NCBI GenBank assembly: GCA_030654205.1
Contig: JAURXW010000258.1
Location: 1 to 9,807 of the forward strand
Origin: Bacteriovorax sp.
GTDB lineage: Bacteria; Bdellovibrionota; Bacteriovoracia; Bacteriovoracales; Bacteriovoracaceae
Direction of reading: 5' to 3'
DNA length: 9,807 nt
The translations under genes were made by a program, and so were the position numbers. Below the pieces are notes generated by a model. That model worked only from the letters and a program-made list of their open reading frames with translations, was not told the origin of the DNA and did not search any database. This document shows positions 4,784 to 9,807 of the stretch, in pieces. How positions within the stretch are numbered: the stretch's first letter is position 1; each line of letters begins with the position of its first letter.

Positions 4784-4795
4784 CTACAGGGAGGA
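4784..4795 (+). promoter_or_regulatory. Candidate CsrA site overlapping the flagellin Shine-Dalgarno
   Basis: CTACAGGGAGGA matches the CsrA consensus RUACARGGAUGU at nine of twelve positions, including the whole UACARGGA core. It includes the Shine-Dalgarno GGAGG (4790-4794), five bases before the ATG. Bound CsrA would block ribosomes. A second purine-rich Shine-Dalgarno-like stretch, AAGGAAGGAGG (4766-4776), lies just upstream and adds two more GGA motifs, with no start codon at a useful distance from it. Confidence 0.5.
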
Positions 4796-4799
4796 TCTC

Positions 4800-5633
4800 A
4801 TGGGTTTACGTATTAACACGAACGTTACTTCACTTGCTGCTCAACGCACGCTTGGAGCTAACAACACTGAACAGGCATCTACATTAGGTAAGTTGTCTTC
4901 TGGTTCTAGAATCGTTAAAGCGGCAGACGATGCTGCAGGATTAGCGATCTCTGAAAAATTAAAAGCACAAATTCGAGGTACTGGTCAAGCGGAGAGAAAC
5001 GCTAATGATGGTATATCGTTAATTCAAACTGCAGAAGGTGGTTTGAATGAAAGTTCTAACATTCTAGTTCGTTTAAGAGAACTAGCAGTTCAGTCTTCTT
5101 CAGATACAGTAGGGGATGCTGAAAGAAAGTTTACAGATCTTGAATACCAAAACTTAAAACAAGAGATGGAAAGAATTTCTCAAGTGACTGAGTTCAACGG
5201 TAAAAAACTTCTTAACGGTTCAGGCGATAAATTTGATTTCCAAATTGGTATCAACAATGATGATTTCCAAGATAGAATTAAATACGATGCTGCCAAACAA
5301 AACTCAAGTCTAGCAGCTCTTGGAGTAGATGAGCTTTCGGTATCAACAAAAGAAGGTTCACAAGCTTCTTTGGCAAAAGTTGATATGGCCATTCAAAACG
5401 TATCAGGACAAAGAGCAGAGCTTGGAGCAATCCAAAACCGTTTAACGTCAACGATAAATAACTTACAGTCTTCAAGTGAAAACTTATCAGCTGCAAACTC
5501 TCGTATCAGAGATACAGATTTTGCTGCAGAATCGGCAAGAAACACGAAGATGAACATTTTGACTCAAGCTGGTACTTCGGTGTTATCGCAAGCGAACTCT
5601 CAAGGACAAGCTGCACTGAAATTATTGGGTTGA
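4800..5633 (+). CDS. fliC: Flagellin
   Basis: This is the flagellar filament subunit, exported by the flagellar type III system without a cleaved signal. Residues 1-140 hold the conserved N-terminal D0/D1 region (opening GLRINTNV, then LSSGSRI at 32-38, DDAAGLAIS at 43-51, RLRELAVQ at 91-98). Residues 190-277 hold the C-terminal D1/D0 region (AANSRIRDTDFA at 231-242, ending LKLLG). At 277 residues it has almost no D2/D3 variable domain, a short form common in Bdellovibrio-group and some other flagellins. Codon use is less AT-biased than neighbouring genes, as expected for high expression. GGAGG lies five bases before the ATG. It is monocistronic, followed by a strong terminator, and divergent from a PilZ gene. 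The gene number within the flagellin family cannot be assigned from one copy. Confidence 0.97.
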   Translation: MGLRINTNVTSLAAQRTLGANNTEQASTLGKLSSGSRIVKAADDAAGLAISEKLKAQIRGTGQAERNANDGISLIQTAEGGLNESSNILVRLRELAVQSSSDTVGDAERKFTDLEYQNLKQEMERISQVTEFNGKKLLNGSGDKFDFQIGINNDDFQDRIKYDAAKQNSSLAALGVDELSVSTKEGSQASLAKVDMAIQNVSGQRAELGAIQNRLTSTINNLQSSSENLSAANSRIRDTDFAAESARNTKMNILTQAGTSVLSQANSQGQAALKLLG

Positions 5634-5671
5634 TTTTTAGAAAGTATTTTAGAGTTTTTAGAATATATAAG

Positions 5672-5699
5672 AAGGCCTTCCATCTGGAAGGCTTTTTTT
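5672..5699 (+). terminator. Rho-independent terminator of the flagellin gene
   Basis: GCCTTCC (5675-5681) pairs with GGAAGGC (5686-5692) around an ATCT loop, extended by a G-U and two A-U pairs, and is followed at once by seven T (5693-5699). It lies about 40 bases after the flagellin stop. The same stem lies 13 bases or more beyond the end of the leftward glutathione S-transferase gene and may also help stop that operon, although the minus-strand U-run (CTTCTTAT) is poor. Confidence 0.93.
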
Positions 5700-5712
5700 A
5701 TTTTAGAGATAA

Positions 5713-6318
5713 TTAAAATACTTTTGCACGAACCGCCGATTCTTTTTCCATCATGCGCTTCATATAAGCTTCAATTGCAGAATTACCCTGAACCAGGTAC
5801 TCATGCGCCCCAGGAATAACCGCTGCCAACATAATATCAGCTGCTGAAAAACCACTTGATAATATATAATCTTGCTTTGATAAAATTGGAATGAGAGCAA
5901 GTTTCATAATATCACACTGAGCTTTTACATAATCATGGGTGACTTTTGTTTCTTCTGGTGTTGAAGTGTGAGTAAACATCCGTGCAATGACACACTCAAG
6001 ACTTGCAGTCGAAAAAATCATCCACTTGGTATATTCAGCACGAAGCTTAGTGTCTTCAATTTTTGGGGCCAGCTTGCCGTAAGCATATTTATCTGCAAGA
6101 TAAATACAAATTGCCGCCGATTCATTCAGCACGATATCACCATCGACAATCGTAGGCACACGGCCCATGGGATTGAGGGAGCGGTAATCGGGAGAGTTCA
6201 TTTCACCTTTATCTTTATTTAAAAATTGATCAGTGTAAGGGACATTCATTTCTTCCAAGAGCCATCTCACGCGGTCGCTGCGGTCTTGGTAGGCCATGCT
6301 GTAAATTTTGATAGTCAT
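5713..6318 (-). CDS. Glutathione S-transferase family protein
   Basis: The 201-residue cytoplasmic protein has a thioredoxin-like N-domain (about 1-80) with the glutathione-site cis-proline VPTI (54-57) and the Glu-Ser pair (66-67) that binds the glutamyl part, and an all-helical C-domain (about 88-200) with the folding N-cap box Ser-Ala-Ala-Asp (158-161). Ser14, in the loop before the first helix, is the likely catalytic residue. Family members conjugate glutathione to electrophiles, isomerise, or reduce peroxides; the substrate here is unknown. It is the last gene of a five-gene leftward operon, 22 bases after the aldehyde dehydrogenase, with AAAGGAA before its ATG. The setting suggests protection from, or processing of, a reactive intermediate made by that operon. 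Confidence 0.9.
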   Translation of the reverse strand: MTIKIYSMAYQDRSDRVRWLLEEMNVPYTDQFLNKDKGEMNSPDYRSLNPMGRVPTIVDGDIVLNESAAICIYLADKYAYGKLAPKIEDTKLRAEYTKWMIFSTASLECVIARMFTHTSTPEETKVTHDYVKAQCDIMKLALIPILSKQDYILSSGFSAADIMLAAVIPGAHEYLVQGNSAIEAYMKRMMEKESAVRAKVF

Positions 6319-6340
6319 ATAAATTTCCTTTTATTAAAAA

Positions 6341-7828
6341 CTAAAAAATCGCATCCAACCAAACTTTCTTTTCACGAGCATCACAATCTGATTCCCAAAC
6401 ATGGCGAACTTCCAGATAGCTCATCACTCCTTCGCTTCCCATTTCTCTTCCTAAACCTGATTGTTTAAAGCCACCAAACGGCATTCCTGGATTTAAAAGA
6501 TGATATTCATTTATCCAAACAGTACCGGCCTCTAACTGACTGGCAATTTGGTGAGCGCGTGCATGATCTTTTGACCAGACAGCACCAGCTAAACCGTATT
6601 TAGAATTATTGGCCATTGAAACAGCTTCTTCTTCCGTTTTAAATTTAGTGATTCCTACTACTGGTCCAAAAATTTCTTCGTGGAAAATAGTGTGGGCGGG
6701 AGTGATTTCAAAAGCAGTTGGTTCAATAAAGAATCCTTTGCTGAATTCTCCTTCCATAAGTCGATTGCCACCAGAGAGTAATTTTGCATTTTCTGATTTA
6801 GATAATTCAATGAATCCTAAAATTGTTTTTAATTGTTTCTCACTTACAACTGGCCCATAGCCCGCATTGGCATCAGTGGTAGGCATTACTTTTACTTCTT
6901 TAATTCGTTTTAAAAATTTTTCCATAAACTCAGGATAAATTTCTTCTTGTACTAATAGTCTCGTTCCTGAATCACAAGCTTGACCTGAGTGATAAAGAAA
7001 AGCGTAAAGAGCGCCATCAACTGCAATAGATAAATCGGCGTCGTTTAAAACAATATTGGCCGATTTTCCACCAAGCTCCATAGTGGCCGTAGTGATATTT
7101 GGAGCAATACTTTTTAAAATTTCTTTTCCAACCATCGTAGATCCAGTGAAGGCCACTTTTTTAATTTGGGGATGATTGAGTAAATCGCGGCCCACATCAG
7201 CGCCACCAGTAATGATATTAACAACACCATCAGGGACACCGGCATCACGAATTATTTCTGCGAGGATAAAAGCGGAGGCCGGAGTTTCTTCGGCCGATTT
7301 TAAAACGGTAGTACAACCTGTTGCTAGAACTGGTCCAATTTTCCATCCGGCCATGACCAAAGGAAAATTCCACGGGATTATTTGAGCACAGACTCCAACG
7401 GGAGTGTATTCACGAGAGTTAATTGAAAATCCAGCTCTAGAAGCTGCTTCATCGATAATATTAAGTTTTAATTCTCTTGCGACTTTACTCATGACTTTAA
7501 AAAAGGCCGCTGTGTTGTGAACATCAGCTTTAGCTTTTCTAAGAGTAGATCCAGAGTCGCGGACTTCAACATCGACGATCTCTTTAGAGCGCTCTTTAAT
7601 TTTTTCTGAAATTGCCAGCAAGAGATCGGCACGAGCGTCTTGAGACATATTTTTCCATAGAGGATTAGTAAAAGCTGCCTGAGCAGCGGCCACTGCTAAA
7701 TCAATATCCTTAGGAGATGGAACATGATATTTGGCGACTTCATTTCCATTAGATGGATCAAAAGAAGTTTTAATAATTTTATCTGATGAATCAACAAATT
7801 TACCGTTTATAAATAATTTAATTTCCAT
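6341..7828 (-). CDS. NAD(P)-dependent aldehyde dehydrogenase
   Basis: The 495-residue enzyme oxidises an aldehyde to a carboxylate. All key family elements are present: oxyanion-hole Asn154 in PWNFP (152-156), cofactor-binding Lys177, the Rossmann GSTMVGKEI (229-237), general base Glu251 in ELGG, nucleophile Cys285 in GQACDSGTR, EEIFGPV (384-390), and the C-terminal PFGGFKQSGLGRE (450-462). This is the classic ALDH1/2-betaine aldehyde group rather than a CoA-acylating form. It lies 14 bases after the cupin gene and 22 before the GST gene, with AAGGA upstream of the ATG. In a phenylacetate-type operon it could oxidise phenylacetaldehyde, or the open-ring semialdehyde normally handled by the ALDH domain of PaaZ, but the substrate cannot be read from the motifs. 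Confidence 0.95.
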   Translation of the reverse strand: MEIKLFINGKFVDSSDKIIKTSFDPSNGNEVAKYHVPSPKDIDLAVAAAQAAFTNPLWKNMSQDARADLLLAISEKIKERSKEIVDVEVRDSGSTLRKAKADVHNTAAFFKVMSKVARELKLNIIDEAASRAGFSINSREYTPVGVCAQIIPWNFPLVMAGWKIGPVLATGCTTVLKSAEETPASAFILAEIIRDAGVPDGVVNIITGGADVGRDLLNHPQIKKVAFTGSTMVGKEILKSIAPNITTATMELGGKSANIVLNDADLSIAVDGALYAFLYHSGQACDSGTRLLVQEEIYPEFMEKFLKRIKEVKVMPTTDANAGYGPVVSEKQLKTILGFIELSKSENAKLLSGGNRLMEGEFSKGFFIEPTAFEITPAHTIFHEEIFGPVVGITKFKTEEEAVSMANNSKYGLAGAVWSKDHARAHQIASQLEAGTVWINEYHLLNPGMPFGGFKQSGLGREMGSEGVMSYLEVRHVWESDCDAREKKVWLDAIF

Positions 7829-7842
7829 TTTTTTTCCTTATT

Positions 7843-8373
7843 TTAACTATTTTTTACTTTAAAACTTTTTCTTTGAGCATCGGGGAGACCATCGTGGGGA
7901 CCAATCTCATGAATAGGATGATTTTCCCAAAATGAGCCCTCTAATTGCATGGCCAAATTTCTTTCGCGATTTAGTGGATAGAAAATTTTATTATCAGGCT
8001 TACTCACTTCTCCACCAACAAGTAAAATACAGTCTTCATGACTATTATTGATAAAGGTATGAGCAATGCCTGTTCCCGCTGGGAAAGCGACAAAATCTCC
8101 CGGCGAAAGTTCATGAAGATATCCATCAATCCAAACATGAGGACGACCTTTAATCACATGAGCAAATTCTTCTTCAAGACTCTCAGCATGCGGCCAAGAA
8201 GTTCTTCTACCTGGCGGAATCGTTTCAATATGCACACCAATTTTTGTAAGGCCTAATTTTTTCCCAACTGGAGCTCCAATTGCTAGAAGCTCATCACTAT
8301 CGGGATAAGTGCTATTGTCTTCAGTCATCAGGTCTTTATAGTTTGCAATATAACTTGGTTTAATTTTTGTCAT
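7843..8373 (-). CDS. Cupin-domain protein (COG3837-like)
   Basis: I start this at Met of MTKIKPS (8371-8373): GAGG lies seven bases before it, whereas an in-frame ATG at 8415 would overlap the thiolase gene and has no ribosome site. The resulting 176-residue protein has one double-stranded beta-helix. Motif 1 includes SWPHAESLEEEF (59-70) and motif 2 PGDFVAFPAGTGIAHTFIN (91-109), giving possible metal ligands His62, Glu68/Glu69 and His105. The pattern matches the uncharacterised COG3837 type, whose members have no agreed function. It lies 13 bases after the thiolase and 14 before the aldehyde dehydrogenase, clearly in the operon. It may be an isomerase, a dioxygenase-like enzyme, or a small-molecule binding protein. 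Confidence 0.88.
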   Translation of the reverse strand: MTKIKPSYIANYKDLMTEDNSTYPDSDELLAIGAPVGKKLGLTKIGVHIETIPPGRRTSWPHAESLEEEFAHVIKGRPHVWIDGYLHELSPGDFVAFPAGTGIAHTFINNSHEDCILLVGGEVSKPDNKIFYPLNRERNLAMQLEGSFWENHPIHEIGPHDGLPDAQRKSFKVKNS

Positions 8374-8386
8374 ACAAAAACCTCTC

Positions 8387-9586
8387 TTATAAACAATTAC
8401 GAAAACTAACGGCAATTCCCTGGCCTACACCGATACACATAGTAGCGAGACCTTCTTTAATTTTTTTATTTTTTTTCATCTGGTGAGCAAGTGTCGTAAC
8501 TAATCTTGCTCCTGATCCACCTAATGGATGCCCAATAGCAATGGCCCCACCATTTAAATTAACTTTACCAGGATCAAGCTCAAGACCTTCGATACACCCT
8601 AATGCTTGAGCTGCAAAAGCTTCGTTTAATTCAATAGCATCAAAATCTGATATTTTTTTATTATATCTTTTTAAAAGTACTTTCACTGCTTCAACTGGTC
8701 CAAGTCCCATCACATTAGGATGAACGCCTCTTACGGCCGCACCGGTAACTTCCATCATGGGCGTGAGGTTATGTTTTTTCATAAACTCCTCGCTCACAAT
8801 TAAAAGTCCTGCAGCTCCGTCATTCATAGGACTAGAATTTCCGGCCGTTACTGTTCCGTCTTTTCTAAAAACTGCTTTTAGTTTTGAAAGTGCTTCAAGA
8901 GTAGTATCTGCTCTTGGACATTCGTCTTTAGCAAATAGATAAGATTCTTTTTTAAGTTCGACATTTACTGGCAATACTTCATCCAAAAAGTCTCCGCGAT
9001 TCCATGCGGCCACGGCCTTCATATGAGAGTTCAATGCACATTGATCTTGGGATTGTCTTGAAATTTTATAAAGGGCAGCAACTTCTTCGGCCGTTTCACC
9101 CATGCCATAAAGTGGAAACATTTTTTCCATTTTAGGATTGATAAATCTCCACCCAAAAGTAGTGTCATACATTTTTTGATCGCGGTCATAGGCATTTTGA
9201 GCTTTAGCTAAAACATAAGGCCCACGAGTCATGCTTTCTGCTCCACCCACAATTAGGCAATCAGCAATGCCTGATTGGATGCGGCCAAAACCATCGATCA
9301 AAGCATCCAGCGATGATCCACATAATCTGTTGGTAGTACTTCCAGGCACTGACAATGGAAGACCCGCAAGTACTAAGGCCATGCGAGCAAGGTTGCGGTT
9401 ATCTTCACCGGCCTGATTAGCACAACCGATAATCACATCATCAATTAATTCTGGATCAAAACCAAGATTATCTTTTATATCTTTTAAAACAGAGGCCATC
9501 AGATCATCTACACGAACTGGAGAAAGTTTTCCGGCCAGTTTTCCGACAGCAGTTCTTTTGGCATAGACGATAAATGTTCTTTTCAT
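8387..9586 (-). CDS. Acetyl-CoA acetyltransferase, 3-oxoadipyl-CoA thiolase type (PaaJ/PcaF-like)
   Basis: This 399-residue thiolase splits a 3-oxoacyl-CoA with CoA to acetyl-CoA and a shortened acyl-CoA. Catalytic residues are in place: Cys89 in NRLCGSS, NEAF (321-324), His353 in AIGHPLGGSGAR, and Cys384 in CIGVGQG. The MYDTTFGWRF segment (139-148) followed by MGETAE (162-167) is typical of PcaF/PaaJ enzymes, which cleave 3-oxoadipyl-CoA (and, for PaaJ, 3-oxo-5,6-didehydrosuberyl-CoA), rather than of short-chain biosynthetic thiolases. Length agrees with that group (about 400). It starts 23 bases after the PaaH-like dehydrogenase, which supports PaaJ. AGGA lies about ten bases before the ATG. 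PaaJ versus PcaF is an inference; no ring-oxygenase genes are in the window. Confidence 0.93.
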   Translation of the reverse strand: MKRTFIVYAKRTAVGKLAGKLSPVRVDDLMASVLKDIKDNLGFDPELIDDVIIGCANQAGEDNRNLARMALVLAGLPLSVPGSTTNRLCGSSLDALIDGFGRIQSGIADCLIVGGAESMTRGPYVLAKAQNAYDRDQKMYDTTFGWRFINPKMEKMFPLYGMGETAEEVAALYKISRQSQDQCALNSHMKAVAAWNRGDFLDEVLPVNVELKKESYLFAKDECPRADTTLEALSKLKAVFRKDGTVTAGNSSPMNDGAAGLLIVSEEFMKKHNLTPMMEVTGAAVRGVHPNVMGLGPVEAVKVLLKRYNKKISDFDAIELNEAFAAQALGCIEGLELDPGKVNLNGGAIAIGHPLGGSGARLVTTLAHQMKKNKKIKEGLATMCIGVGQGIAVSFRNCL

Positions 9587-9609
9587 AATAGTAAGTTCCT
9601 AAAAAAATC

Positions 9610-9807
9610 TTAAAGGTATTTAAAAGCGTGTAGTTTTAATTCTTTTGACAAACGGTAGCGTTCATCACGAGTGATAGTACTGAGTTCTTCCAGAAGTTGA
9701 GCAATATTATGGAGCCCAATTTTCTCACCCCATTCAATTGGGCCCAGCGGATAGTTCACTCCATTTTTCATAGCGAGATCAATGTCTGAAGCAGAGGCCA
9801 GATTTTC
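9610..9807 (-). CDS. 3-hydroxyacyl-CoA dehydrogenase, C-terminal part (PaaH/Hbd-like, partial)
   Basis: An open reading frame enters from the right edge of the window and ends at a TAA (9610-9612), giving the last 65 residues. They contain the diagnostic C-terminal pattern ASASDIDLAM, GVNYPLGPIEW and a closing DERYR, which are hallmarks of the helical domain of 3-hydroxybutyryl/3-hydroxyadipyl-CoA dehydrogenases. These enzymes oxidise a 3-hydroxyacyl-CoA with NAD, providing the substrate of the thiolase encoded 23 bases downstream. The pairing matches paaH-paaJ. The N-terminal Rossmann domain lies outside the window, so cofactor residues cannot be checked. Confidence 0.88.
   Translation of the reverse strand, partial: ENLASASDIDLAMKNGVNYPLGPIEWGEKIGLHNIAQLLEELSTITRDERYRLSKELKLHAFKYL

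Noticed and set aside
5180..5496. Two minus-strand reading frames of about 70 codons inside flagellin
   Set aside because: They lie opposite a highly conserved coding region, lack ribosome sites and show no family resemblance; they are shadows of the flagellin codons.
8374..8415. N-terminal extension of the cupin gene (14 residues, ATG at 8415)
   Set aside because: It overlaps the thiolase gene, lacks a Shine-Dalgarno, and the internal Met at 8373 has GAGG seven bases upstream.

Overview
The window is AT-rich, with strong Shine-Dalgarno sequences and short intergenic gaps. It carries a D0/D1-only flagellin, a PilZ protein, a CbpA/CbpM pair and a PaaJ/PaaH-type beta-oxidation operon. This fits a motile, low-GC Gram-negative bacterium. 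My best guess is a Bdellovibrio/Bacteriovorax-like predator lineage, from the style of the flagellin and the mixture of genes; no rRNA or other marker gene is present to prove it.

Left part (1-1978). A divergent intergenic region (8-319) separates a minus-strand gene, of which only the start codon region is visible, from a plus-strand 45-codon secreted peptide. Both sides carry a sigma-54-like -24/-12 element at the right distance. Downstream of the peptide is an NhaR-like LysR regulator, whose Shine-Dalgarno is separated from its start by a perfect 15-nt hairpin. Convergent to it is an unlisted 38-residue single-span membrane protein (1460-1576, minus), whose ribosome binding site and AUG can fold into a 16-bp stem with its own coding sequence. 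A CsbD-like stress protein follows on the plus strand.

Middle (1975-5712). A minus-strand operon encodes a Spy/CpxP-like lipoprotein, the DnaJ-class co-chaperone CbpA and its modulator CbpM; cbpA contains a 10-nt poly-C tract. Upstream of it is a PilZ (c-di-GMP receptor) gene, divergent from a flagellin gene. The flagellin leader contains two good CsrA-type sites, one in a hairpin loop and one over the Shine-Dalgarno, resembling the known CsrA control of Bacillus hag. A strong terminator follows flagellin and faces the next operon.

Right part (5713-9807). A tight minus-strand operon reads, in transcription order: 3-hydroxyacyl-CoA dehydrogenase (PaaH-like, partial), 3-oxoadipyl-CoA-type thiolase (PaaJ/PcaF-like), COG3837-like cupin, NAD(P)-dependent aldehyde dehydrogenase and glutathione S-transferase. 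The first two point to the lower part of phenylacetyl-CoA or beta-ketoadipyl-CoA degradation. The last three probably handle an aldehyde or electrophilic intermediate of the same route, but their substrates cannot be read from the sequence.

No tRNA, rRNA, CRISPR array, insertion sequence or phage gene was seen.
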